Origin: an uncultured Planctomycetaceae bacterium
Lineage (GTDB): Bacteria; Planctomycetota; Planctomycetia; Planctomycetales; Planctomycetaceae
Assembly: GCA_937916515.1 (NCBI GenBank)
Contig: CALFSX010000024.1
Location: 1 to 36,278, forward strand
Direction of reading: 5' to 3'
DNA length: 36,278 nucleotides
The notes beneath the pieces are model-generated. The model was not told where the DNA came from. It saw only the letters and a program-made list of their open reading frames with translations, and made no database searches. Numbering within the stretch: position 1 is the first letter of the stretch; the number at the start of each line of letters is the position of its first letter. Shown in pieces: positions 1 to 9,242 of the stretch. The position numbers and the translations under genes are program-made.

Positions 1-910
1 GTATTCCTGCCTACGGGCGTTTTACGCCCATTCTGCCTCCCGGGGTTTCCAATCCGACTCCGCATCAAATTGAGTGTGCACCTTTGGGAAGCGTAAACTG
101 GGTGGTCGACTGTCTAAGCGAATTGGATCGTCAGGATCTCTATGACCGCTGGAACTTTACCGCTCCTGTGGCAGATCCTGGTAATGCCGAGTTAGGCCGG
201 ATTTATATGGAAGTGCTGGCGTGTCCCGATGACGATTCCGCCTATCAGGTCGCCGGCGGACTAAGTTATGTCATCTCCAGCGGCTTTGCCAGCATGGTCA
301 ATATCAACGCTTATGTGAGCGCTATTCAGGGAGGTGGTGTGCCTACAGAAACTCAGATGCACAACTTCACCGCGATGCCGTTTGACTGGGACGAAGACGG
401 AGATTCACCGGGCGGAACGTCAGCACCATTCAGCGATCCAGAAGACGAGCAGGTCACCAAGTCGTCTGGAGTTTCGTGGATACAGGTGCGCGAGAAGAAT
501 ATGAGTCAGTCTATGAATTCCATTTACGATGGACTCAGCAATACTCTGCTGTTGGCGGAAAATATCAATGCGGGATCGTCCGGAACATGGTCTAACCCAT
601 CACCCAGAAACTGCACCTTTGTTTATCCTGTTGATGCTGCAGCCGTGGACAGTACATCATATCCGGTCCGCCACTGCCAGCGGGAACTTCCGGGATGCCC
701 AATGCGATGCGTGACGCCGGTGAAGGTACTCCATTTCCTTCGTCCAATCATCCAGGAATTGTCAACGTCGTGATGTGCGATGGTTCGTCTCGTAGCCTGA
801 GCGACAGCATCGACCGCACGGTCTATGTAAAGCTGGTGACACCTGCGGGAGTGAAGCACAAATTCCCGGGCTTAGTTCTTGAAGATCCTTTATCGCAGGC
901 CGACTTCTAA
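1..910 (+). pseudogene. DUF1559 / H-X9-DG pseudopilin-like protein, 5'-truncated and frameshifted
   Basis: The reading frame is open from base 3 and its true start lies upstream of the window. The first part, read in the frame of base 3, runs to about base 662 and resembles the middle of planctomycete DUF1559 proteins: secreted proteins with a type IV pilin-like N-terminus, usually in large paralogous families of unknown role. This frame then leaves the family pattern and stops at 773. The continuation lies in the next frame (codons starting at 662): a Gly/Pro-rich stretch, then SSNHPG and NVVMCDGSSR, which form the family signature H-X9-DG, and then DRTVYVKLVTPAG, ending at TAA 908-910. Joining the frames near base 660-664 restores a normal DUF1559 C-terminus, as if one base had been deleted. 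This is either a real pseudogenising deletion or a sequencing error. The family call is firm; the cause of the shift is open. Confidence 0.85.
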
Positions 911-996
911 CAAGGACTTCGTCCTTGACCTGATGGCGTAGCGGGCGAAAAGACGTGGAACGCTGGAATCGCCGAGCCGCTCCGTTGTCGCTACGA
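908..996 (+). repeat. 89-bp dispersed structured repeat, copy A
   Basis: This copy aligns without gaps to 10226-10314 and to the reverse complement of 15183-15271. It starts with TAACAAGG, and its TAA is the stop codon of the DUF1559 gene. It holds a hairpin AAGGAC-TTC-GTCCTT directly after the stop. The other copies have AAGGGC and GCCCTT at these sites, so one stem pair is A-T here and G-C there. A second hairpin at repeat positions 55-70 (loop AATCGC) has one mismatch in this copy. Confidence 0.88.
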
Positions 997-1032
997 AAAG
1001 TAGCGTGATTTGGAGTTAGAAGTCGATGTGAT

Positions 1033-1078
1033 CTGCGACCCAACGATCGTATTCGGCTAACAATCGTTGGGTTTGCAG
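1033..1078. terminator. Long stem-loop between convergent genes
   Basis: CTGCGACCCAACGAT (1033-1047) pairs with ATCGTTGGGTTTGCAG (1063-1078) with a single bulge; ten inner base pairs are perfect and the loop is 15 nt. It lies between the DUF1559 gene (+) and the heme/propeller gene (-), where a bidirectional terminator would be expected. There is no clear U-run on either side, so the terminator function is inferred from position and stem strength. Confidence 0.5.
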
Positions 1079-1178
1079 GTTCGTCGTGCGATGCGGCAAG
1101 CTGTTGCCAGAGTTGGCTGCGTGGCTGCAGCCTCGCCTTTGGCATCGGGTTAAACTTCAGGGCTTCTGAGCTGTTACG

Positions 1179-4100
1179 TCAGTTCTTTTGTTGCCGGAAC
1201 ATGCCGCTCTTCTCGTCGCCTCGCGAAAGCAGATAGGCCAGCAAGTCAAGAACTTCATTCTGGTTCAGCGGCTTCAACAGGTTAGACGGCATAATAGATA
1301 CGTTGGACGGCTGCACTTCGTCGATTTCGTTTTTCTTGATATCAACGATTTTCGTGCTGTCTTCGGGATCCGTCAAAACGCTGATCTGCGTATCGCTTTC
1401 TGACACGATGCGTCCGCTGTAGGTCTTGCCTGACGTTGTTACGACCGTACTGCCTTTGTACTGATCGCTGATCACTTTGCTCGGTTCCATAATGGCTTCC
1501 GTCAGAGCATCAACGTTGAAACGACCGGCCAGTTGAGTCAGGTCGGGGCCGGTTGCTCCGCCGTCACCTGCAAAACGGTGACAAACGATGCATCGCGTGG
1601 CGGCAAACATTTTCTGGCCATTTTCGTAGCTGCGATCTTTCAGGCCGGAAGCTGCTATGGCCCGAACTTCTTCGATTGTCCAGTCCTTGCCGGGGCCGGT
1701 TGGTTTAGGCAGCTGAGGAACGGTATATGGTGTTCTGGCTCCCGCTGCTTCGACAAGTACGCGATGGTCGAAGGGAGTGATATCCCATGCTTCGTTTTCG
1801 ATGTTCTGCAGAAACTTCTTGAAGCTGTTTCCACCGGACCAGGTTTGTGCTCGACCAAACCAGCGGTAATAGTCGGCTCGCAGTTCAGGCGTCCAACCGG
1901 CCTTGGCGACTCGCAGGCAGAACGCATACCAGATCTGCTGCTTATCCGGCTGATTGGCAATCATGGCGTTGATGGCGGAGCCATAGCCTCCGTTGCGAGT
2001 CAGCAAGTCGCCCATGTCAATGTCTTCACGTTGAGGAGGCTGATTCATCAGTTCCACCGTTTTTGCAACGACTGTTGGCGAATTCAGATAGACAAGAACC
2101 TGGCAAAGCTCGCGGTTGAGTCGCCAGTCTGTTGATGGGTAATGGGTATCGAGGTGCGCTACCAGTTCAGCCTTATCAGCATCTGCCATTTCGCCAAGTC
2201 GCGTCGCGACTAGAGAAACGGTCCGCAGGTAATACAACTGCTGGTCGGTCGTTAAATTCGTGAAGTCAGCGTTTGCAAGAATCTTCCAGCAGGTTGCCTT
2301 GGCTGCTGCTTTCCACAGCTCAATGGACTCTTTCGTTGAATTAGACCGCCCAATCGATCTATCGGGTGCCTTTGCAATTAAGAATGCCGTAACAACTTCG
2401 CCATACCGCACTTCGCCTAAGCCCGCAGCCAAGTCTTCCAGTTGGTTGGTAGTGCCAAATGCCAGTTCAACCATATCTGAATTAAAGAATGCGTTTCGCA
2501 TCGCGGTACGAAGAAACCGATCTTCAGAGTCAGTGGCCAATTTCTCTTCAAGTGCCGAGTCGATCAACATGTCGCTTAGCATTTTCTGATCAAAATCCGC
2601 AGGGTAACTGTGAAACTTTTCCAACGCTTTGCGTTCTTGACGTTCCTCCGCCAAGGCTTCGTTGTTAAGCTGAGTTGGAGCAGTTGATTCGCTGCCTTTA
2701 TACACAACTCGATACAACTCCGACTGAGCTCCGCGACCGCCGATCGTGAAATACAGAGCTCCGTCTGGTCCAGCTGCACAGTCTGTCAGTGGCAAGGGAG
2801 ACCGTGCGACGAATTCTTCCTTCGTGGCCTTGTAGCTGCTTTGGTCGGGGTCCATGTGAATGGCGTACATTGTGCCGAACGTCCAGTCGCAGATGTACAG
2901 TGCCTTCTGGTATTTGGCGGGGAACTTCAGGCCGTAGCCGAAGTCGACACCCACTGGCGAACCCGGTCCAATGTTGACCAATGGCGGAAGACTGTCGATG
3001 TAGTATTCCGGCCACTTGCCGGTGCCGCTGCGCCAGCCGAATTCGCTGCCGCTGGTGGCATGGACAACTCGCGTTGGTCGGTACCACGGTGTGCCATAAT
3101 CCCATTCCATGTCGGCATCGTAGGCAAACAGTTCGCCGTCGGCGTTGAAGGCCATGTCGTAGGGATTGCGATAGCCGACGCTGTAAATTTCCCATGTCTT
3201 GCCGTCCGGGTCGGTGCTGGCGATCCATCCGCCGGGAGCCAGTTTGCCTCGAGCATGTCCGTTGGCGTCCCACATACGAGGCAGCAGCAGGTCTTCGCCC
3301 CAGTTGGTGGGAATGCGGCTGCTGTAGTTTTCGTTGGTCAATTCTTCGCCCGGATTGAACGGTGGGTCAGTGTGATTGCCCGCAATCACGAAAATGCGTT
3401 TGCCATCGGGAGACAGACGAATCGAGTGAGGTCCGTGTTCGCCGCCGCCTCGAAAGTCTTTCAACTTCACGCATTCGTCAAACTGGTCGTCGCCGTCGGT
3501 GTCGCGAGCACGATACAGCCCGCTGCCTGGGCCGCCATTGCAGCTGAAGTACAGACTGTCGAACGCCCACAACATTCCTTGAGCACCAGAAGGTTTAAAT
3601 TCGCACTTGCTGAAGTCAAGGTGTTCGACAACTGTGTCCTCTTCGCTGCCGATGGCCGGAAGCGTGATGCGGCAAATTCCCTGGTTACCCTGATCACTGG
3701 CCAGCAGTCTGCCTTTGTTGTCGAAAGCGATGCAAACCCATGAACCCAGTTTTTCCTTTGGTACAGTAAACAGCTTTTCAACCTGAAACCCGGGAAGTAC
3801 TTCAAACACGCCTCGAGGCACACGTGCCGTCGCAACGGTATTGGAAAACACGGTTCCCCATGGTCCGTCGCCGTAGTTTGCTCGAAACGCAACCTTCTTC
3901 TGATCAGCATCACTTGTCCAGTCTTCGTTTGTGACGACGTGAGTAACGTTGCCCGCTGAATCTTTCATCGCAAGTTTCAATACAAACGCGGCAACTCCAC
4001 CTTGATTGGCGACCTTTGCTGTAATTGTGTTTGGGCCTTCTTTCAGGTGCTGAGCGACATTCGCGGACATTGGTTCCTGCCATTCATTGCTGGTAGCAAC

Positions 4101-5048
4101 CTGTTTGCCGTTAACGAAGACACTGCCCACGTTGTCGCACGAGGCCTTCAATATGGCTTCACTGATGTTTGAGGCGTTGAATGTTGTGCTAAGTTCGTAG
4201 CTAACGTTGTTGTCGCTGCCCCAGATCCATTTTGGGTTGGCTCCCGAATGAAATTCAGCGTCGGAAATCGTGGCCTTCTTTTCGGCAGGCGGCTCTGACG
4301 TATCTGCGCCGCGAGCGGCCGCTTCCTGAACTTCCGGCTTCTGTGTGTACATTGGCTTTGTGGAGATCAGCCGGTCTTCAGGGTTCTCTGTCAGTACCAG
4401 GCCACGAAAATGAAACTCCTGGGGCTTTCCATTGCTATGCAGCTGAAGTCCGATTGGAGATTCCTGAAGCATTTCTGCAGCGTCGGTGAAGTCGAAAATC
4501 TGAGTCCCGTTCGCTGCGAATTGCAAACGATTGCCGACGACAAGTATCTCAATCAAATTCCAGTCACCCTTGCGTTCGACTTTGGGGCCAGCTCCTCGTT
4601 CGACAACGCGATTGCGGCGATACGCGTCCCAGATGCCCCAGTCGTGGCAGAACATCAACAACGGCCCCTTGAATCCGAATGCGTTATCACCCTTGTCCGT
4701 GAATCGCTCGCCAAGCACGCAGACGGCCGAATGCATGGTGGAATATTCTTCCCCTATGGTTTGTTTAACTTCCAGCAGCAGGCGAAAGTTGCGATAGTTT
4801 TTTTCAGTAAACAGGTAGGTGCTGCTGGCGACGTTATCCTGATTCGCGCCGCGAATCAGGCCGTCAGCAACTGACCAGCGATTTTCGTCGCCCTGCCACC
4901 CAGTCAGATCTTTTCCATTGAATAAGCTCTGCTTCGATTCCGTCGCAGGAATTCTTGCGATGGCTGTGTTGAACTCTGATGATGGCTGAGCCGCCGCTAA
5001 CGACAGCGACAAGTGGAAGCAGGCAAGAGGCAGTAGAAGTCGGATCAT
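1179..5048 (-). CDS. DUF1080 - PVC-type beta-propeller - CxxCH heme-binding fusion protein
   Basis: A large exported protein of 1289 residues. It has a signal peptide (about 1-20, ending AAAQ) and a DUF1080 / 3-keto-disaccharide hydrolase-like jelly roll (about 38-225; SLFNGKDLTGW, HDWGIWDAYRR). A carbohydrate-binding-like beta-sandwich follows (about 262-365), then a six-bladed-type propeller of the planctomycete membrane-dehydrogenase family (about 410-800, with GFQVEKLF, HGPHSIRLSPDGK, YRNPYDMAFN). Next comes a helical repeat region and finally a cytochrome c domain with CIVCH at 1153-1157 and a likely axial Met at about 1253 (SIMPSNLL). Related proteins are thought to oxidise sugars or polyols in the periplasm and pass electrons to the heme; the substrate here is unknown. 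The gene stands alone, facing away from 5787-6962. The fusion of DUF1080 to the propeller gives one polypeptide a possible glycan-cleaving or glycan-binding end and a redox end. Architecture is clear, activity is inferred. Confidence 0.9.
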   Translation of the reverse strand: MIRLLLPLACFHLSLSLAAAQPSSEFNTAIARIPATESKQSLFNGKDLTGWQGDENRWSVADGLIRGANQDNVASSTYLFTEKNYRNFRLLLEVKQTIGEEYSTMHSAVCVLGERFTDKGDNAFGFKGPLLMFCHDWGIWDAYRRNRVVERGAGPKVERKGDWNLIEILVVGNRLQFAANGTQIFDFTDAAEMLQESPIGLQLHSNGKPQEFHFRGLVLTENPEDRLISTKPMYTQKPEVQEAAARGADTSEPPAEKKATISDAEFHSGANPKWIWGSDNNVSYELSTTFNASNISEAILKASCDNVGSVFVNGKQVATSNEWQEPMSANVAQHLKEGPNTITAKVANQGGVAAFVLKLAMKDSAGNVTHVVTNEDWTSDADQKKVAFRANYGDGPWGTVFSNTVATARVPRGVFEVLPGFQVEKLFTVPKEKLGSWVCIAFDNKGRLLASDQGNQGICRITLPAIGSEEDTVVEHLDFSKCEFKPSGAQGMLWAFDSLYFSCNGGPGSGLYRARDTDGDDQFDECVKLKDFRGGGEHGPHSIRLSPDGKRIFVIAGNHTDPPFNPGEELTNENYSSRIPTNWGEDLLLPRMWDANGHARGKLAPGGWIASTDPDGKTWEIYSVGYRNPYDMAFNADGELFAYDADMEWDYGTPWYRPTRVVHATSGSEFGWRSGTGKWPEYYIDSLPPLVNIGPGSPVGVDFGYGLKFPAKYQKALYICDWTFGTMYAIHMDPDQSSYKATKEEFVARSPLPLTDCAAGPDGALYFTIGGRGAQSELYRVVYKGSESTAPTQLNNEALAEERQERKALEKFHSYPADFDQKMLSDMLIDSALEEKLATDSEDRFLRTAMRNAFFNSDMVELAFGTTNQLEDLAAGLGEVRYGEVVTAFLIAKAPDRSIGRSNSTKESIELWKAAAKATCWKILANADFTNLTTDQQLYYLRTVSLVATRLGEMADADKAELVAHLDTHYPSTDWRLNRELCQVLVYLNSPTVVAKTVELMNQPPQREDIDMGDLLTRNGGYGSAINAMIANQPDKQQIWYAFCLRVAKAGWTPELRADYYRWFGRAQTWSGGNSFKKFLQNIENEAWDITPFDHRVLVEAAGARTPYTVPQLPKPTGPGKDWTIEEVRAIAASGLKDRSYENGQKMFAATRCIVCHRFAGDGGATGPDLTQLAGRFNVDALTEAIMEPSKVISDQYKGSTVVTTSGKTYSGRIVSESDTQISVLTDPEDSTKIVDIKKNEIDEVQPSNVSIMPSNLLKPLNQNEVLDLLAYLLSRGDEKSGMFRQQKN

Positions 5049-5786
5049 GTGATACCTGAGTCTAAGCGAGGATTTCTGGCGGGAGTGAGTGTTGGGTAGA
5101 GCCGCGATTGATCGCTCGCAATGAGTGCGAATTTTCCAACCGGCAGTTCGAACAGGTCGCGGTCTTGATGCGTAAGGATAGATTCAGCGGCTTTCAGTTG
5201 CGAGCGAACCGTCCAGATCGGCCATCATGCGAATTTCTGGCTGGTTCTGGTGCAGTCGGTTGATCTGAGGGCAATCGCCCAACAACCCGGCTCAGGAATT
5301 TCCGGCGAAATCCAATGCTGCGATTCCAGCGGGGCCGACACTGGAAATCGGTAAATTCGGTGCAATCATCACAAGTGGAACCACACCGATCAGGTGTCTG
5401 AGTTTTCGGCGGTCGTCGCTGTTCTTGGCCTGCGTGATTTTCAGAACTATACCAATGGCGGTATCCGCCAAATCCTTCCGTTTTTGAGTTGAGAGCGTTT
5501 GCTGGTGTGATTTTTTTGGGGGGGAGTGTTCTCATAAATGCGTCTATCTCGTGATGCAATGACTTCGGTCATGTTGCGCAGAATTGAACGGTCAGTTTGG
5601 TGATACGTGCTGTTCTGGTTGGACGGCATGTCCTTAAACGACTGATTGAGTGCCGTACTGCAGACGATAAACCAGTCGGACGGGCCGTTCCATCAGATTT
5701 TTGATTCGTGGGTGAAGGGAGTTCACAGCGAATCTGAAATTGAAATCCCATCTCTATTCGGCTCACAAAAATCTGAAAGGTTTGCG
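5049..5786. other. 738-bp divergent intergenic region without a supported gene
   Basis: This region separates the start codons of the heme/propeller gene (-) and the Cys-rich lipoprotein gene (+). Short ORFs here have no recognisable domain and poor protein-like composition. Visible sequence features are a small hairpin TGGCGG-TAT-CCGCCA (5456-5470) and a homopolymer junction of seven T followed by seven G (5511-5524). Promoters for both flanking genes must lie here, but I could not assign one with confidence. Confidence 0.5.
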
Positions 5787-6962
5787 ATGGATCGCTACCT
5801 CACATTTGCTTCGTTGGTTCTGTCCCTTGCCATATCGGGGTGCTCTGCGACTCAATCAATCGTTGGCAAAGTCGGGTGTTCCACCCGCCCTGATTCCTGC
5901 GGTGAAGATTCCTGTCAACAGGATGCAATGCCGGCATGCGGATCGGAAACGTGCCAACCACTGTTGAAGCCGTCAAATAATGGCTGCTGTTCAGAAGGTT
6001 GTTCGGCGATTGGAAGCCAGGCCGGAGTTTGCAGCCCGCCGGAAGGTTGCGGCGGTTGCACAGGCGACGTCAGCAAGCGGCGGTATTCGGGACTGCAGGG
6101 CGGATTCGAACGCGGCAGAAAAAATATCGTGCTTGATGGAGCAGGCTGGGTTGCGGGAATTCCATCTAAGCTATTGCTGTGGAATACCAAAGTAGACAGT
6201 CACAGTGTGTCTCCGGAAACAGAAGCTCAGCTTCGCGCCTATTTGGCGGCAAATGGTTTGCACGATGTGAAGGTGCGAATCAATCAGTACGACCCCGCCG
6301 GCGAATGGAAACGACTGGCAGGCAACAAAGCCGTTCATCCGGGCTGGAAGTATACTGTCGGCGCGTTGGCTGTTACGAAGTATACAATGATTCCAGGACG
6401 CCTGTTCGGTAACGATGAATTCAACCCGTTTACGAATTCCATCAGCCTGTATTCTGATCGGCCAAGTATCGCCCTGCGTGAGGGAGCTCATGCCAAAGGG
6501 GCGATCGATGCGACATACCGTGGTCTGTATTCCGCTTCAATGTACATGCCTGGCAGCCCATTATGGGTTGATACGGCGGCGGTTAAAGAAGTGCTGAACT
6601 ACGCAAAAGAGTCTGGACAGCGACCGTTGGTTCGCGAAGCCTATCTTGTGCTGTTTCCGGCGTATGGAGCGCGTGTTGGCCAGAGTCTTCTGTTTTTTGC
6701 AGACCCCGGAACAGGGCAGGTTGCTCAGGCGGGCTTCGCCATGATCGGTCACGCAGTGGGGCGAACGATGGCGTTTCGAGTATCGGAAACTCCGATGCAG
6801 ATGGTCAAGTCTGTTTATGGAATTGTGAAACGCCCCGTTGATGATCCCGCGTCCACTGCAGAACTTCAGGACGAACAGAATCCTCTTCCGCCGAACGAAT
6901 CGTATGAGGTGACCTTCATTCCGATCGAAGTTTCTTACGGTGATCTGGAAGAGAATATTTGA
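5787..6962 (+). CDS. Cys-rich exported lipoprotein of unknown function
   Basis: I chose ATG 5787 (391 residues) over an upstream in-frame start at 5646. AAAGG lies at 5776-5780, six bases before this ATG, and the protein then begins with a proper lipoprotein signal: MDR, a hydrophobic stretch and lipobox LAISGC with C19 as the lipidated residue. Residues 19-91 contain 12 cysteines (including CC at 67-68 and CGGC at 88-91), and I find none in the rest, so this is a distinct Cys-rich head, perhaps disulfide- or metal-stabilised. The remaining 300 residues include FNPFTNSISLYSDRPSIAL followed by REGAH (231-235), which has the layout of an HExxH zinc-peptidase helix with Arg in place of the first His. 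I do not recognise the family. A degenerate metallopeptidase fold is only a suggestion. The gene is monocistronic and ends before a strong terminator. Confidence 0.75.
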   Translation: MDRYLTFASLVLSLAISGCSATQSIVGKVGCSTRPDSCGEDSCQQDAMPACGSETCQPLLKPSNNGCCSEGCSAIGSQAGVCSPPEGCGGCTGDVSKRRYSGLQGGFERGRKNIVLDGAGWVAGIPSKLLLWNTKVDSHSVSPETEAQLRAYLAANGLHDVKVRINQYDPAGEWKRLAGNKAVHPGWKYTVGALAVTKYTMIPGRLFGNDEFNPFTNSISLYSDRPSIALREGAHAKGAIDATYRGLYSASMYMPGSPLWVDTAAVKEVLNYAKESGQRPLVREAYLVLFPAYGARVGQSLLFFADPGTGQVAQAGFAMIGHAVGRTMAFRVSETPMQMVKSVYGIVKRPVDDPASTAELQDEQNPLPPNESYEVTFIPIEVSYGDLEENI

Positions 6963-7002
6963 CGAAACGCAGGGGGCCAAATCTGCAGTGAAACAAGGAA
7001 AG

Positions 7003-7038
7003 CAGCCCGATCGTCTGAATGGAAAGACGGTCGGGCTG
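7003..7038. terminator. Intrinsic-type terminator between convergent genes
   Basis: A 14-bp stem: CAGCCCGATCGTCT (7003-7016) pairs with AGACGGTCGGGCTG (7025-7038) with one G-T wobble and an 8-nt loop. It is followed by TTCATGTTT on the plus strand and preceded by an A-rich tract (AAACAAGGAAAG), which reads as a T-rich tail on the minus strand. It lies 40 bp after the lipoprotein stop and about 90 bp after the stop of the convergent DUF1080 gene, so it can serve both. Confidence 0.8.
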
Positions 7039-7129
7039 TTCATGTTTGATGCTGCTGCCAGTTGTTCTGGCGTTGACCGATCAATCCTCCTGCAGTCAAT
7101 GATGTAACAATCAAGGAGGCGACTGTTGG

Positions 7130-7906
7130 CTACCTGGTGAAGCTGGTGTCGTTTTCTGTGAGATGCAGTTCCTTGATCCATGTGTTGCGATAGCGCACAT
7201 CGTGGCCTTCACATTGCAGTTTTAGTCCCTGACGCGAATCAGTGATGCCTTTGCCGCCATCGTTGCCGCCATCGACTCCCGAATTCGGCCCACCCCAAAC
7301 CTGATTGATTTGCACGTGGTCATGAACCTTCTGGCCATTGAAGTACATTGATACGCGAGCTTTCTCTGTCAACTTGCCATCGACAAACCTGGCAGCTCGA
7401 AAGTTGATGTCGTACGCATTCCATTTGCCGACGCCGTTGTAAGCGTGATACGGCGATTCCGTTTCGTTGATGACGGCACCCATGCCGTGCTTCGTTTTGT
7501 CGCCATCAAGCACCTGAATTTCATAGCGGTTTTGCAGGTACACACCGCTGTTGCCGCCTGGCTTCATGATGAGAAATTCAATGTGCAGTCGAAAGTCGCC
7601 ATAGGTCTTCTTCGTGACAATGTCGGCGGTACCGTATTTGCCGCCTGCAGCAACCGGATCGTGCGTCATAACGGTCTTGCCGCCATCAATAGGGTCGTCT
7701 GCGATTTGCCACTTGATGGGCAGCGACGATGCAAAGCGAGGACCTTCCCAGTACGTCCATTTTTCGTCCAGCATACTTCTGGAACCGTCAATGATGACTT
7801 CTGCACCGTCAAGCGGCGTGGCGCCGACTCCAACTTCGGCATACAGCGGTTTTGCGGCGCAGAACAGAGAAACGACAGAAAGAAGGGCGACAATAGATCG
7901 AGTCAT
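7130..7906 (-). CDS. Secreted DUF1080 protein (3-keto-disaccharide hydrolase family)
   Basis: I start at ATG 7906 (258 residues) rather than the longer frame, because this Met begins a clean signal peptide (MTRSIVALLSVVSLFCAA...YA) and AAGG lies eight bases upstream. After cleavage the protein is one DUF1080 domain, a laminin-G-like jelly roll. Visible family elements are the WTYWEGPRF region, YGDFRLHIEFLI, GGNSGVYLQNRYEIQVLD, GKWNAYDINFRAARF and the closing strand NTWIKELHL. Members act on or bind oxidised disaccharides or other glycans in the periplasm; enzymatic function has been shown only for some, so the substrate is not assigned. A second DUF1080 domain is found in the 1179-5048 gene, but the two genes are separated and not co-transcribed. 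Confidence 0.88.
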   Translation of the reverse strand: MTRSIVALLSVVSLFCAAKPLYAEVGVGATPLDGAEVIIDGSRSMLDEKWTYWEGPRFASSLPIKWQIADDPIDGGKTVMTHDPVAAGGKYGTADIVTKKTYGDFRLHIEFLIMKPGGNSGVYLQNRYEIQVLDGDKTKHGMGAVINETESPYHAYNGVGKWNAYDINFRAARFVDGKLTEKARVSMYFNGQKVHDHVQINQVWGGPNSGVDGGNDGGKGITDSRQGLKLQCEGHDVRYRNTWIKELHLTENDTSFTR

Positions 7907-8200
7907 TTTAGGGCCTTGAGGTGGGAAGGAAGACGTGGGAATTACTGGCCCAGCATGACGCAAGACCACGATTCAGGCAAGCGTATGAGCGGATGTGGCA
8001 ACGTGACAGGGCCGTCGTGGATCGTGTTTTTTTGTCAGTTGTTGGCCGGGGCTGGGAAAAGCATAGCGAAGTCAGCCACCGGGTTATGCGGATGCCGCGC
8101 TCCAGCTGCGACTTCCCATCCAGCTTCACCACCATTCGTGGCTGCACCTAAACGCAACAAGGTGATGATGGGTTTTGCTGGCGTGATTATCGCTGATCAG

Positions 8201-9142
8201 CTAGCTCCAGATGCCTTCACGTGGATTTTCGGCGGATGCTTCCTGCACCTGGCGATACAAAGCTTCCACTTCTGGTGTTGTTGTTTTGGGGACGACAATT
8301 TTCACCACAACCAACTGGTCGCCCTTTTCGCCTGATTTTCGATCAAGCACACCTTTGCCTCGCAGTCGCAACTTGCCACCGCTGGATGTACCCGCAGGAA
8401 TTGACATAACAACGGTGCCTTCAGACAAAGTTGGTACATCAACCTTGCAGCCCAGCACGGCTTCGGCAGGAGAAATCGGCACGTCGACCAGCAGGTTGGC
8501 ACCTTCACGGCGAAACCATGGATGTGGTGAAATCTTGACCGTCACGATGACGTCACCCGCCGCACCTCCACCTTGTCCGGGGTGGCCCTGTCCGGCTAAT
8601 CGTACTTTTCCGCCGTCGGCAATGCCGGCCGGAATTTTCGCAGTCAGTCGGCTGATTTTGCCGCCGGTTTGAAGCGTGACTTCGTGTTCTCCGCCTTCGA
8701 CGCCTACGTGAAATGGCACGCGGATTTCGACTTCAACATTTTGACCTTTTTGAGCACGAGCCTGCCGACGTCCTCCGCCTCCAAATGGACTGCCGCCTCC
8801 GCCACCACCGCCGAACATGCCGCCCAGGATGTCGTTCAGGTCGAAGTTTGCTCCCCCAGCTCCGCCGCCAAAACCGCCGAATGGGCTTCCGCCGCCACCA
8901 CCAGCTCCGCCTCCAACTTTGCTCCAGTTAGAACCGAACTGGTCGTACTTTTGGCGTTTCTCCGTGTCACTTAGAACTTCATACGCTTCGGTGATTTCGG
9001 AGAACTTTTTCTGCGCGCCTTTATCGTCTGGATTCGCGTCCGGATGATGCTTCTTGGCAAGTTTGCGATAAGCCTTCTTGATCTCATCAGCAGAAGCTGA
9101 TCGGGAAACTCCAAGTGTTTCGTAGTAGTCTCGATTCGACAT
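8201..9142 (-). CDS. DnaJ-type co-chaperone without zinc finger (CbpA-like)
   Basis: 313 residues. The J domain occupies about 5-70 with the essential HPD at 33-35 (KKHHPDANP), which stimulates the ATPase of DnaK/Hsp70. A very Gly-rich G/F linker follows (about 75-130, with GGFGGGAGG and runs of Gly). There is no CxxCxGxG zinc-binding repeat, so this is a class II J protein resembling CbpA rather than true DnaJ. The two C-terminal beta domains bind client peptides ([48 protein letters not shown]). It lies 100 bp downstream of ftsY on the same strand and may be co-transcribed with it. No Shine-Dalgarno stands out before the ATG. Function is secure at family level. Confidence 0.95.
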   Translation of the reverse strand: MSNRDYYETLGVSRSASADEIKKAYRKLAKKHHPDANPDDKGAQKKFSEITEAYEVLSDTEKRQKYDQFGSNWSKVGGGAGGGGGSPFGGFGGGAGGANFDLNDILGGMFGGGGGGGSPFGGGGRRQARAQKGQNVEVEIRVPFHVGVEGGEHEVTLQTGGKISRLTAKIPAGIADGGKVRLAGQGHPGQGGGAAGDVIVTVKISPHPWFRREGANLLVDVPISPAEAVLGCKVDVPTLSEGTVVMSIPAGTSSGGKLRLRGKGVLDRKSGEKGDQLVVVKIVVPKTTTPEVEALYRQVQEASAENPREGIWS

Positions 9143-9242
9143 GTTTAGAAGTGGCTACAGCAGGTTACAAAAGTACGTGACGGGCGATGTTTATTGATAG
9201 CCGGAAATTCGGCACTGTTCAGTTACCAGGTAATTGGTTGTG

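Noticed and set aside
640-690. Programmed ribosomal frameshift in DUF1559
   Set aside because: No slippery heptamer or downstream pseudoknot was seen, and the family is not known for frameshifting; deletion or sequencing error is simpler.
762-1145. Minus-strand ORF of 127 codons over the end of the DUF1559 gene
   Set aside because: It is antisense to DUF1559 and reads through the 89-bp repeat; related short ORFs appear at the other copies because the repeat is open in several frames.
2841-3743. Plus-strand ORF of 300 codons
   Set aside because: It is antisense to the propeller domain of the 1179-5048 gene, has no domain pattern, and reflects GC-skewed codon use on the coding strand.
5511-5524. 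T7-G7 homopolymer as a phase-variable tract
   Set aside because: It lies more than 250 bp from the nearest supported start codon and in no gene; no link to expression can be argued.
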